From assembly GCA_024516035.1 (NCBI GenBank), contig CM044959.1:19426525-19490524 (forward strand): 64,000 nucleotides of DNA, written 5' to 3'. Each line of letters opens with the position of its first letter. Position 1 is the first letter of the stretch. This DNA comes from Bactericera cockerelli (Eukaryota > Arthropoda > Insecta > Hemiptera > Triozidae). Positions 41,936-53,432 of this stretch are shown here, in pieces. A model generated the notes under the pieces. That model ran no database searches, had not been told where the DNA came from, and was given only the letters and a program-made list of their open reading frames with translations. Both the position numbers and the translations under genes were made by a program.

Positions 41936-42548
41936 AGTAGAATAGAATAGAAATTACATTGTTTGTACTGCCGAGGTGAGACTAAAAAGTCCCTTTATTT
42001 CAGCAGTAAACTTAAATACTTTATTAAAAAGTATTTAAGTACTCGCAAGTACTTTATCTACCTTCGTATGTGGAACGAGGCACATAATTTACTTATCTGA
42101 ATTTCTGTTGCTACAGTTAAAAGATATAAAATATCCAGAAATATGTATTTTATTTTCATACATTATGAATCAGTGATCAGTTTGATCAAACATTTAATAC
42201 CACCTCTACTGCGGAGTACCGCGACAAAAAAAAAGAAAAAAAAAAGAAACCTTACCAATCAGGATACTGTCAAATTATACTAATAAATATTATATTTTGT
42301 CACAGGACACACTTTAAATAATTGAGCTTCGTGGTAAAATGTATGTTAAATAATAATTAGGTCAGGTTAATGGAAGTACTTTGGACAGCTTTACACCCAG
42401 TCATAATGGCTAACTGATTGTTCAATCAAGTAGGTACATGATTAAATTCCTCCATATAAAACTATGTAACTGGGGGTAAGTATACCTATCTGTTATAGTA
42501 TTATACAACCAGCAAAGTTATGAGAGCTTACAAACTACGGTGGATATT

Positions 42549-42824
42549 TTTTTTTTTTTTTTTTTTTTTTTAGGTGGGGTTTTAACGTCGCTTTCAACTG
42601 CCATGGTCATATCACGACGGGGGTTTTACCCTCCATTCGCAGGAAACTCACAAACCTGCTACTCACATTGACCTCACCCAGCCTGAGTGGGGCCGGGAAA
42701 AGCCAGCGTCACGAGAATTAGAATTAGAATGATCACCCATCCAAGTCTTAACCTCGCTGGATGTCGCTTAACTTCGGTGTTCTGAAGGGAACCGGTGTAT
42801 TCAACATGCCATCGACGCTGGCTC
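42549..42824 (-). mobile_element. 5S-rRNA-derived SINE, minus-strand copy
   Basis: Full-length counterpart of 8041-8298 in reverse, with poly-T at its left end and the 5S-like head at its right end. A 12-bp target duplication ACGGTGGATATT lies at 42537-42548 and 42825-42836. Confidence 0.93.
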
Positions 42825-42986
42825 ACGGTGGATATTGTCACACCCTGAATAATCCTCTACATCTATAATTTCTAGTATTTTAGGTACGTACCTATAACCC
42901 TGTATGTTTATACAGAGCTGTGAAGTAAGCCATGTGCAAGTTATGCGTAGGTTTATAATTTACTTTTTTCGCTCGTCTGTCATCAA

Positions 42987-43058
42987 GGGGATATAGCTCA
43001 GTGGTAGAGCGCATGCTTTGCATGTATGAGGCCCCGGGTTCGATCCCCGGTATCTCCA
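42987..43058 (+). tRNA. tRNA-Ala (anticodon TGC)
   Basis: This is a 72-base cloverleaf. Acceptor GGGGATA pairs with TATCTCC (one G-U) and the discriminator base is A. The D arm is GCTCAGTGGTAGAGC. The anticodon stem is CATGC/GTATG around the loop TTTGCAT, anticodon TGC. The T arm is CCGGG-TTCGATC-CCCGG. Both internal Pol III boxes are intact, and no intron is present. A T-rich terminator candidate (TTTTT in GATTTTTGC) follows at 43060. Confidence 0.96.
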
Positions 43059-43484
43059 GATTTTTGCTCGTTCTTTTTATTATTAATAATATATTATTCC
43101 TTATAAAGAAACCACATCAAAAAAGTTTTTCAATTATTATTATTTTATTTTTTGTACCTTGACATTGGTCGAAAAGTTCAATGTATTTTTGGTTTTCCTA
43201 AACTTTAAATTATTATCATTATTGTTGTACTTGGACTGACCTGACATTCACAGGTTGTGTGAATCAATCACATTAAACAGGATGATATATCACTAATCAG
43301 CTGATAAGTGCTGTTGGTGTGTTTACAGTTAACCTCTTCACTAAAACAAATTACTATTGAAAATTTAAACTATTGAATAAAATTAAGCCTTGAATTAAAA
43401 TCAATTGATTAAGTGTGACACTTGATAAACCCACCCTAAGTGTTTAGTATTTCTGATACTACCTAAGAAGGTTTATTCCTCCGC

Positions 43485-43800
43485 AGCATGATCGATAAGG
43501 CGGCGGACTTGTACCTAACCAGGAGGTCGATGGTTCGAGTCCCGATTTCGGTAGAAATATTTTTTTTTTCTCAAGATATTTGTGTTGATCACTTTCGTGA
43601 TGTCACAACTACTCAAACTCGCTTTACTAAATATACGCTGAAACCCGGACTTGAACCACCGACCTCCAGGTTATAAGTCCTCCGTCTTATCGATCAAGCT
43701 ACTGAGGTCGGTCGGTAGAAATGACAGCGTGAGTTTGAGCAGCTATGACATCACGAAAGTGATTAAAATTAATATGATAATTACCTAATTTCATTATTGC
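43485..43800 (+). mobile_element. tRNA-derived SINE interrupted by a second SINE
   Basis: The plus-strand head (GATCGATAAGGCGGCGGACTTG) runs to 43558, and the plus-strand body resumes at 43713 (GCGTGAGTTTGAGCAGC, then ATCACGAAAGTGATTA). The gap is filled by a minus-strand copy of the same family. Confidence 0.85.
43559..43712 (-). mobile_element. tRNA-derived SINE nested in another copy
   Basis: Reverse orientation, with a T-rich tail at the left and the tRNA-like head at the right. The 10-base target duplication CGGTAGAAAT is at 43549-43558 and 43713-43722. Confidence 0.88.
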
Positions 43801-43904
43801 TGATAGCTGATATTCTCTTATTAGAATTAATGTGATCTCTTATTAGAATTAATTCTTCTTAATTCGAATAAGATATCACAAATAATAGGTATTAGCTATT
43901 AATA

Positions 43905-43966
43905 TAATAATAACACTCTTTAGTTAACCACCATGCGAGATTAATGCTCAAAGCATTTTCTACCAC
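43905..43966 (+). repeat. Short dispersed repeat, copy 1
   Basis: AATAATAACACTCTTTAG, then ACCA...GCGAGATTAATGCTCAAA; matched at the window end (63946-64000). Confidence 0.5.
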
Positions 43967-44103
43967 CTAACCCTCAGAGTCTTATTAATATGTGGTCACA
44001 TACTCAAAATTATGAGGAACCAACTTCGCTACCTGGATTTCACGACTAGCGCGTTAACCACTTGACTATACCAGAATGTATTAGGTAGGCTCCTGAGTAC
44101 ATT

Positions 44104-44142
44104 GAAGTCCGCCGCCTTATCGATCAAGCTACTGAAGTCGGT
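44104..44142 (-). mobile_element. SINE head fragment
   Basis: About 39 bases matching the minus-strand head of the tRNA-derived SINE (CCGCCGCCTTATCGATCAAG). Confidence 0.6.
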
Positions 44143-44647
44143 AACTGTGACATTAGTACATAACACAAAGATACATACCAGAATATATGAATACCTACCT
44201 TCATGAGGTCATCAGGACAAACGTTGGTGATACATTTTAGTGAATCATAATAATATATATTATTAGCATGTCATGTAGGTACCTATAGGTAGGTTCTATT
44301 TTGCTAAAGAGAGTTTTGCATCGATAGAGGTTGATAATTGACAGTAACAAAATTATATCGTTATACCCAGGTTTATTATATGTGTTAAATGATTATAATA
44401 TGCCTATAACATATCTATGTTAATAACAAGTAAAATTGGGTATAACTTAATAAAATTATTTTAAAAGTCCCGCGCAAACTATTGATTTTAAAAACTGCGT
44501 TGACAGCGCTCTCTAGTGGGCATACTGAAAAGTTTCTTCACAAACAAGTCACATTGTTCTCTCTCCACCGTGTTCTTTCTTCTCTCTTATTACTTTTCTG
44601 TTTAGGTCAGGTTTGAATGTTTCATTTCTAGCGCCCTCCTTCACAAT

Positions 44648-44719
44648 GGGGATATAGCTCAGTGGTAGAGCGCTCGCTTCGCATGTGAGAGGCCCCGGGT
44701 TCAATCCCCGGTATCTCCA
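44648..44719 (+). tRNA. tRNA-Ala (anticodon CGC)
   Basis: A 72-base cloverleaf, the same acceptor, D arm and near-identical T arm (TTCAATC) as the tRNA at 42987. The anticodon loop is TTCGCAT with anticodon CGC and stem CTCGC/GTGAG. Paired stems are intact, so it is probably functional. Confidence 0.95.
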
Positions 44720-45084
44720 GGAGGATTATTTTGATGACTCCAAGATATTTTACTGATATCAAATTAAAATCATTTTAGATTCGCTGAATGGACTGTGAAA
44801 TATTCTTAAAGCCATTGAGATATTATTTTTATTGTTAATCCACTGACCAGATTTAATTGATTTGGTCATACTTAGTATAAGCTTGTTTTTTTTACTACCT
44901 TTTTTTCTTTATTGACAGATTTTTTATTGCGATTAAATAAATAAAAACATTTGAGAATATCGAACGTACAACATAGGAAATTAAAATAAGATCATCAAGA
45001 GAGAAATAGAGACAAGGAAGAGATAGATTGGCAATAGAAACAAAAGGTAAGGGAAAAGAAAAGAGAAAGAAGAAAGGGGACATG

Positions 45085-45095
45085 AGATATAGAGA

Positions 45096-45135
<40 letters not shown>

Positions 45136-45190
45136 CAGAGAGAGAGAGAGAGAGAGTGAGAGTGGGCGAGAGAGAGAGAGAGAGATGAAT
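45085..45190 (+). repeat. GA-rich microsatellite
   Basis: Mostly (GA)n with a few GGGA and GAGT interruptions. Open frames on the opposite strand here are repeat artefacts. Confidence 0.95.
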
Positions 45191-45470
45191 GGAGAAGCAG
45201 TGGGATGTATCTTCAGGCGAATTGTGTTGAAAGGATACATTGTAGATTGTAGGCACAGAACCCGTGCTACCAGTAATCTGAAGAGTTCAATAGTGCACAG
45301 AGTCAGGGCCGTTTAAGTAAGAGTCAAGGGGTAAAGGGGGGGGAGGGGTCGCCCACTAGCAGCTATGGCGGCCCAAATAATAAGGAAATAGGAACCTTGT
45401 GATGAGACAGCTGGACAGTTCATAAATAACAAAAGGTTTGGGAACATCTGAAGTAGAAAGCGAAGGCGTC

Positions 45471-45955
45471 TTTCTATTGGAATAAGGTCAGTAACTCTCT
45501 GTTGGAATAAGGTCAGTAACTCTCTGTTGGGATAAGGTCAGTAACACTCTGTTGGGATAAGGTCAGTAACTCTCTGTTGGGATAAGGTCAGTAACTCTCT
45601 GTTGGGATAAGGTCAGTAACTCTCTGTTGGGATAAGGTCAGTAACTTTCTGTTGGGATAAGGTCAGTAAGTCTCTGTTGGGATAAGGTCAGTAAATCACT
45701 GTTGGGATAAGGTCCGTAACTATCTGTCGGGATAAGGTCAGTAACTCTCTGTTGGGATAAGATCAGTAACTCTCTGTTGGGATAAGATCAGTATCTCTCT
45801 GTTGGGATAAGGTCAGTAACTCTCTGTTGGGATAAGGTCAGTAACTCTCTGTTGGGATAAGGTCAGTAACTCTCTGTTGGAATAAGGTCAGTTAGTCTCT
45901 GTTGGGATAAAGTTAGTAACTAGTAACTCTCTCTTGGAATAAGGTCAGTAACTCA
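45471..45955 (+). repeat. 25-bp minisatellite, about 19 units
   Basis: Units of GGGATAAGGTCAGTAACTCT plus CTGTT recur with a period of 25 bases and scattered substitutions. End units are more diverged. Confidence 0.95.
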
Positions 45956-48412
45956 GTATAAACAGAACAGAAAACAGAAACACACTACCCGAGGTCTCTA
46001 GACAGCCCTCCCTAGACCCTGCTAATACTTACCTTAGCGACTTTAGCGAGCCTTTGCCTTTCTTCCTGTCTATAGAATACTCCGGTGGCCCAAAAGGATG
46101 TACGGCAATGCCTCATAATGTACGAGTATACACATAGGCTACGGTTATAGGGCAAATAAACACAGGGCCATTTACTTGTATTCAGCCAAAATACTAAACA
46201 CAGTCAACTTGGATATAAGAGAACTCAGGGGACCGGAATTTTTTTCTCTTGTAGGTTTCTCTTATAAAGAAGTTATTTTCCCTTTTAGAAAGCTTAATTT
46301 GACTTGGAAATTTTTCTCTAACATCCCCTTACCTTACCAAATGGGCACTACAGCCCGATGTGAGCCTTGGCCTCCTCTTCTCCACGTAGGTATCTCAAAT
46401 CAGGTGGAAGAGAGTTGGGTGGAGGAGATTGCCACAGGCAATAACCCCGCCCTTTAGGTAGGACATTATTGTTATTTTCTTTTTTTTACTTATTTATTTT
46501 GTCATTTGTTTGTTTTTTTTTTTTTTTTTTTTTTCTTAATTTTATACTGTTACCATTGTGCTTTGTCCTCCTAATAAAGCTTAAAAAAAAAAAAATAAAA
46601 AAAAAATCACAACACTGTCCCAAGACCTCCTTGCCATGACGAACCTGTCGGGAAGCTCACTCAGAAGATAATGTCGCCGATATGTAGGAGAGACCCTTCC
46701 TCTGTTTTGCTTTCGTCTAATGTGTTTTCCATGTTATCCAGGACGGGAGTAGGGGGGGGGCATTGTCGCCTTGCAAGGGTACACATGTCGCAATTATTGT
46801 CGCTCCTGGCTGCCTGGGAGAGCGAGGAGTAATCTTGTAAACAATATTGTATACACTGCTTTCTGCTCATACTGGATCCATGTTGGAACACACATTGGTA
46901 AGTCCCTCATGGTATAGGTAGCTAATAGGTATAGCTTGCAAGCGAAACAGTCGAGACCACCCATCTTCATGAAAATTTGTAGAATTAAATGCCTAATAAT
47001 TAATTCAAAATTTACAAGTCAGGAAACTAAACTGTTAGAGAGAGAAAGAAAAGGAATAAATATTTTTTTTCTTCCATATTTTTAATTTATAACCATGCAT
47101 GATTTCTTTGTAAAAACTTATTAATAAGTTGTTCAAATAATAATGCCTAATAATAGAAAAGAAAAAAAAAATCATTTATTTTTAATATCATTTGACGCTT
47201 TTATTTTTAGGATGCTAAAAAGAGAATGATGAGTTACTGGACTCTACTAGGTATGTACAAAGTAAATTATATTATCTGTGGATTCAATACACAGAATATT
47301 TACCTACCTATTATAAGCCCTCTTAACCACTTTGTTATTTATAATTATGTAGGAAGGTATTTATAAGTACATACGAGTACTATACATACCACCCTACTAT
47401 AAACACACACAGGAAGCATCATGAATAAATAAGAAATGGAGAATTCGTAATGTCTCAAACCTGTCCTCCAAAATCGGCCATCTTTGTTAGTTTTACCACA
47501 GAGGAAAAAAAAAAAAAAAAAAAAAAATCTTACATGCTTTTAAAGCTAAAATAACGGTAGTCATATTTGATTACCGTCTTCATTTCTTTTTTTTTTCTCC
47601 ATGGAAAGTATATAGATTCAGTTAAAAGCAGCAGAAAACAACGAAGCAGACCAAACTGCTACTCAATTTATTCTCCAGCGAGTTGAAGAAAATTTCAGAT
47701 CATTTGAATAGAATTTGAGAAGAAAAAGAAATCTAAATAAATATCCCACCCCTCCTGATCAACTCACAACAGTCACTTTCTTCAACAAAATGTCACAAGA
47801 TTATGTACAAAATAAAAACTTCAGCGTAGACCGTTGGAAAAGTAGGATTTCTGTTTGCTATTTGAGTTTAACACGTCGCGCGTGTTAAACGCGTATTGTT
47901 CACGGTCGCTTTCAACCACTAAGATCATATAACATAGAGGGAACCCAATGTATCAAGATTTGCGTCCAGTAGGGACCATCAGCTGATTTCAAAATCAGTG
48001 CCGGAGTAGTAGTAATTTTTCTCTCGCGAAGGAGTCGGTACCTAAACTACCAAATTCTTCTAAAATAATATTTTTACTTTTTGCATACTTACCTATTAGT
48101 TATTTTTGTGATTGCTTCCTCTTTTACTTTCCTTATTTTCTACTTATTACGAGTATGTTGTAATATAAGATTTGGCATGTGACGTGAAAATTAAGGATGT
48201 TTAGATAAATTAAGGATGTTTAGATAACTGCATGAGGTAAACAAAAAATTTAAATAAATTGAACCAATCAGAGGCCGGGATTTGTTGAAAGAAGGACCAT
48301 CAGCTGTTCAAAGTTGGACGCACAAATTTGTTCAATTCGAGATAGGTAAGGTTCCCTACTTCCCTGTATATTATAATTATGATCTCAGTGCTTTTAACTG
48401 ATGGGATGCCAG
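45956..48412. other. No gene recognised
   Basis: AT-rich with poly-T (46504-46534) and poly-A tracts (47503-47527). The frame at 46176-46457 is not supported by any recognisable domain. A fragment near 47903-47945 resembles the minus strand of the 5S-derived SINE 3' body. Confidence 0.5.
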
Positions 48413-48630
48413 CGTCGGTCGATGGCGCGTTAAATACTCCGGTTCTCGTAGGATCACCAAAAATTAGCAACGTCTAGTGAGGTGAAGACTTCGTGATGCT
48501 GTCATTCCGGCACAGCGCAGCCTGTTGAGGTTATTGTGGGTAGTAGGATTGTGAGTTTTTCTGCGAATGGAAAGTAAAACCTCCGTCTTATATGACCATG
48601 CAGTTGAAAAACGACTTTAAACCCTATAAA
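48413..48630 (+). mobile_element. Diverged 5S-rRNA-derived SINE
   Basis: It starts GCCAGCGTCGGTCGATGGCG and includes CGGTTCTCGTAGGATCACC and a C-box remnant. The same body as 8041 follows (GTAGGATTGTGAGTTTTTCTGCGAATGG, CCTCCGTC, GACCATGCAGTTGAAAAACGAC) with an A-rich tail. Confidence 0.75.
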
Positions 48631-49218
48631 AATAAATAAACTGATGGCTGTTTTACCAACCATTCGCTATTACTTGGATGCAATATGTCAACTCCTCTGT
48701 TTAGGCCTTCGGCATGGATAGCGACCCCTCATAACTCCTATACAAGAGAGCAGCCTCATCAAAATTCTGCTAAAAGAAGAGGAAAGAAAAAACTTGATGT
48801 CTTTCTTTGTTCATTATCATAATAGCTTGTGTCGCCATTTTGTTATATTTTCGGAGTTGTTACTTTTTTCTCTGTTAAATTGCATACATAAGTAATCTGG
48901 CTTGAATCTTGATAACAAGAGAGGAACGAGAGAAATACAACTTTTCTCCAAATAAACTTTTATATGTATTATGTAAATAAAAAGTTAAGAGAGCGTTCTC
49001 AAGAAAATGAAAACTTGTTCAATTCGTCTTTATGACAGGCAAGTGAAAGGCAGTCAAGGTAGATTCAATTTGGTTTTTATGAAAATCAAACACCTCGACG
49101 GTATTGTGAAGAACGTCTTATACGTTGTAGGAGACAGCGTGGCAGAGTGTATAGTAAAAAGTAACGGTAAAGTTATCCGAGTTATTTTATTTTATTATTA
49201 TCATTATTTGATTTTTGT

Positions 49219-49361
49219 TCCAACCAGTCTACAAATTTTCTGAGTTGCTGTTTATTCTTTGATGTTTTTTCAACCCGGTCTACAAAAGTTTCTGAGTTGT
49301 TGTTTTTCATGTTATTCTCTGATATTGGTTCAACACAGCCCACAAAAGTTTCTGAGTTGCT
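49219..49361 (+). repeat. Three diverged tandem repeats of about 60-65 bp
   Basis: TCTACAAA...TTTCTGAGTTGCTGTTT-type units repeat three times. The minus strand is open through the array and reads as a peptide repeat around SETFV, but no start context or family supports a gene. Confidence 0.6.
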
Positions 49362-49523
49362 TATATCAATAATGATCATTACATTACATCTATTTTGACG
49401 TGCAAAAGATCTATTAAGAGTTATCTAGGTGCACACACAGTAATAAGTAATAGACTAATTAGCAGAAACATTTATATGATAACTAAACACGCCATGGTTC
49501 CAACAAGTTGCTAATTAGCTGCG

Positions 49524-49530
49524 TATAAAA
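49524..49530 (+). promoter_or_regulatory. TATA box of the secreted-protein gene
   Basis: TATAAAA about 100 bases before the ATG at 49625. TCATTG about 27 bases downstream could be the start site. Confidence 0.5.
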
Positions 49531-49624
49531 TCAACCTTCTGATCTTGTACTTTTTCATTGGAACATTGTCTTCACTTCAACATTGTATCAACGTGGTACA
49601 TCTACATCTACGAGTATTTTGACG

Positions 49625-50659
49625 ATGAGAAAGCTTTCAATCGTCTCTCTAGCTTTGATAGCTGCCTTCATCATAGAAGGTAAGGATTCTCCAAGGTTAT
49701 CTTCTTTCTTCGTAATTTCCTTCTTCTTTCACTTCGCCTTTTCCGAAATCTAGGTACTTGGGGTCGACATTGTTCAACCTCTTAATCATAGTTCAGATTG
49801 GATGGTTCTAGCACTCCTACTTCGAATTTGCATGGCTAGATACCTTTCCTGATTTGCTTTATGTGGTCTCTTTGAGTTATTATGTCCCATCTTTAGGAGG
49901 TATCACAACACTACGAGACACCTTTTAAAATCATTTGCTTAAGTAAATCATTGCTTTAGACGCTCAATATAAGTAATCCTTTCAAGAAATACAATCCCGT
50001 TATATTCCACAGTTCGTACCAGTGGCAACTCTCGAGTGCGCAAAACCTGGGATAATCATAGCAACAATTCGAATGAGAACGCTGAAACAGACGGGACAGG
50101 ACCTACAGGGGAAGTTTCCGCTGCATTCTATCATCAACAAGATCAACTTAAAGCTCAACAGAAAAAGGCTTTGTTAGTAGCCGATGCTCGCAAGGTATTT
50201 AGTGTGAAGGTGCCTGTTTCATTCCATCATGAAGGTCCAGAAGATCATCTAGAGGTGGCTTTGCATGATGTCGAACCTGTTGGCCAGGAACGGTCTGGAC
50301 CCGTGACCCGGTCACGTGCTAAAATTGAGAGAATTATTGACGGACCTCCACCAAAGGCCAAACCTAAGAGGTGGAATGGACTTCCACCAGTCAATGTCTC
50401 TCAGAGGTTGAATGGAGCTCCACCAGTCAATGTCTCTCAGAGATGGAATGAACCTCCACCACAGGTCAATGAACCAAAGAGAGGGAGTGTGACAAAAACG
50501 AAGGTACTTGTGCCTACCAAAGACAGACGTTATAGGACGCGGTCAATAGCTCAGACGGAGAACAATGTTCCGCCGAAGGACAGAGTCAAATCGGGCAGAC
50601 CAGGAACTTTTGTCAGGTTGGTACGATTACTTTATTGCAGTGAATCTTCTTCCATATAA
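49625..50659 (+). CDS. Putative secreted protein, two exons
   Basis: Exon 1 (49625-49679) encodes MRKLSIVSLALIAAFIIE, a convincing signal peptide, and ends at the donor GTAAGG. Exon 2 starts at 50013 after the acceptor TTCCACAG. The intron (49680-50012) is phase 1 and joins in frame to a 216-codon exon. The mature part is hydrophilic, Pro/Arg/Lys-rich, with repeats around GLPPVNVSQRLNGAPPVNVS (encoded about 50388-50470) and no Cys until the end. A second donor (CAGGTTGG near 50614) is possible, so the C-terminus is uncertain. I recognise no family. A TATA box and a short secreted product are usual for gland-expressed or cuticle/salivary proteins, but the tissue cannot be read from the sequence. 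Confidence 0.6.
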
Positions 50660-50748
50660 GTGATGCTACCTATATAAATAGATTTATATAGGTACTACCA
50701 AAACCAAACTCTACATGGTATTCAAGTATGTGTGGTTATAATAATTTA

Positions 50749-50935
50749 CTAGTAGTTCTGTGAACTGTAAATCTCACACAGATTATTTTATCGAATTATA
50801 AATGTCATTTTAAACATGAGGGCATTGAGAGTATTGAGACCCTTCCTTCAATACCCCACTAGATGGGTTTAACTTCTTTTTTTTTTAATATGAACCGGCC
50901 CACTTTGGGGCCCTTTTTCGATTTTGACTACAGTG
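50749..50935 (+). repeat. Dispersed repeat, copy 2
   Basis: Matches 41746-41935 in block order: CTAGTAGTTCTGTGAACTGT, CTCACACAGATT, then CCCC...GATGGGTTTAA and GGCCCACTTT. Confidence 0.7.
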
Positions 50936-52343
50936 CGGATCCCTTAGCTTTCACGATCACTAAATTTCACTAATGCAATTCAATATTATTTTTGAAAGAG
51001 TATACAAAATTTCAATAAAATTAGAAAAATCATTTTCAATTTTCACAAAAACGGCCACCATGCGGCCCAAGCAACTTAAATCGACCAAAAAAGTAGGCAA
51101 ATTCTAGGACCCCAATGCAGAATGAATATGTAGCTATACAATTTTTTATCAATTTTGAAGAATCCAATGGAGAGTTGTCGCGAAACAGACAGACATTCAA
51201 ATAGACTAACGAAAGCCTATTTTTCATTGTCAAACATGATAAGAATGCTTTATTGCAGTAAACAGATGGCATATTCTCTCATTTATGAAAACAAAGGTAA
51301 GTCAAATACAAGCCTGCCTTCTGGGGAAGCAAAGTTCCAACATTCGTAAACAAACGGGGAAAATCTCAGCTCATTTTTAACATAAATATTATAATAAAAA
51401 TAATTGCTGAGAGAAATGAAGAAGAAAGAACTCTGGATTCAGAACTCGAGTAGAAATGTAAAATCCTAATGACATCGCCCGAGGAGACGAAGAATAACAT
51501 TAGATTAATTATAATGCTACATTTTAAATAAGTACGAATCCGAACATTTCTTAAGGGAAACTCGGAACAAAAGACAAACAAACAAAAACAACGCTAACAA
51601 AAAAGTTTTACAAAAGAAAACAATTGTACAAGCTATGCTGCTGTACAGGGTTCATGAGAATTGAGAGCTTGCACATTACAAGAACTCTGAAATAATTGGA
51701 GGGTTGTAATATAACAAAAAATAGGTGAAATCGACTCCGTAGATTTTGGAGTTAAAAAAAAAAAAAAAAAATCAACAGAAAAATTCTCAGCAGTCTGCAG
51801 AGATAGAAGCAACCGGAGGAGCCTCAAACTCAAACTCTGGCGTTAGCTTCAACACTACAAGGTATGCTATACAAGGGTCAAAGCGTTAGATAATTATTTT
51901 CAGAGTAAAATAAAACTCGAATTTTTATCACCAACATCACTTCTTAATGTGGTAGTTTGTATGCAGACACTTATCGGTGTAATTCAGAAATAAGTATAAT
52001 TATTATGAAAATTTAACACGCGTAAAACAGTAGAAATACATTATTAAATTTACTAAACATTTTCTTTGAATCACATGTTTTTAATGGATTTTTTCGACAT
52101 TTTAATTTTTTTCACTCGGTCTTATTTTATAGCAGAAGAAAAAGCTTTGGGTCATTTCCTTTGTTTCTACAGTATACAAATGAGACTAGGTATACATATT
52201 ATAAATGAACATTATTTGACTGTGAGGAGGCCCTAATAAGAAAAATTCTCCTTCAGCGTTCTGATAGAAAAATACGCATAATTAAAAAGAAACTGTCCAA
52301 CCAACGTTTTCAACCTACAAGACATCTTGCAAAGCTTTCGGTG
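50936..52343. other. No gene recognised
   Basis: AT-rich sequence between the dispersed repeat and the minus-strand exon. A poly-A run lies at 51755-51770. Confidence 0.5.
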
Positions 52344-52766
52344 TTAATTTCTTCTACCACGGGACCCCCTCTCCCACCTCTGCGTATGCTGGTACTGGTC
52401 TGAGTTTTTTGGTTTCTCTCTCCTACGACCTCGAGGCAGAAACGGCGTTTCCTCGGCAATTCTAGAATCTTCCGACGAATTTGGCTGTCCATTCCTCGTT
52501 TGGGCAGAAGGTATTACATTGCGTTTCATCTTGCCGGACTCCTTGATGATCTGCTTGAGGTCCTCCAGGATTTTCCTGTCTCTCTGCAGCCTGTTCATCG
52601 CGTAGAGGTCCTCTAGATAGTTGGAGTGTTGCTCTACCTCGATATACATGGAGGAGTCGGGGGAGGTTAGAACCTGACTGTCGGGGGGGCTTGTGGGAAG
52701 CTGACTGTCTCCCACCTGGTTCACTATGAAGTAGCCGTCCCCTCTGACATTCACGTTGATGACACG
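52344..52766 (-). CDS. Probable terminal exon of an unidentified gene
   Basis: On the minus strand the motif TTTACTTTTTCCAG (acceptor) ends just before 52766, and an open frame of 140 codons follows in phase 0, ending at 52344. It is much richer in G and C than its surroundings, as are the odorant receptor exons nearby, which supports coding. The peptide starts RVINVNVRGDGYFIVNQ, has a Ser/Pro-rich middle, a charged helix (NRLQRDRKILEDLKQIIKES) and a basic Arg-rich tail, like a cytoplasmic tail. No catalytic motif is seen. Upstream exons would lie to the right, beyond or inside the region around the odorant receptor, or across it. No family is recognised. Confidence 0.5.
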   Translation of the reverse strand, partial: RVINVNVRGDGYFIVNQVGDSQLPTSPPDSQVLTSPDSSMYIEVEQHSNYLEDLYAMNRLQRDRKILEDLKQIIKESGKMKRNVIPSAQTRNGQPNSSEDSRIAEETPFLPRGRRREKPKNSDQYQHTQRWERGSRGRRN

Positions 52767-53432
52767 CTGGAAAAAGTAAAGGCAAAAAATGTTAAAATGG
52801 ATGCCTATATGTATACCTGGAAAATAAAAAATAAAATTACAGTCGAAAAAACACAACAGACATATGCCTAGTTCTCAAAATCATATTTATGTATAAATTT
52901 ACAGAAAATTTCCTATACGAGAGAAGTGGTAAAGATAAACATGTGTGTGAGGAGGATATGAAATCAGTCCGGAGTAAAAGAAGATTCAACACTCTAAGGA
53001 AAAATTATGCGTCTAAAGTACTTTTGAAAACAATACTTTATAAAGTTATCAATTTCATGTCTAACATAATGATGAACTTGGTTGTCCTAGAAAATGGACA
53101 TTGGACAACGCATCATTATGAAGACCTGTGATTAGCATAATCCTGGAGTTACTGTGCCTCCCCTAAACTTGTAATAATTAGCAACAAAGTTTTGTTCTTT
53201 TTCAACAAATAATTTGTTCAAAAGTTATTTTGGTAAGGCAAGTATATAATCAAATTAGATAATCGATATAAAGCTAAAGTATGGTTCTCGCAATTCCTTC
53301 TGTTGCCTAGCTTTGTATGGTTGTGCGTTAGGGTGCTTGCATCTTTGGTGGTCGTAATTACAAATGCTGATTTTTCGTGAAGACTCAATATTTTTCCAAT
53401 TTAAATTTATTCACGTCGAGTAAAAAATTGCA

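Noticed and set aside
45085..45256. Ser/Leu-rich frames opposite the GA microsatellite
   Set aside because: Simple-sequence artefacts.
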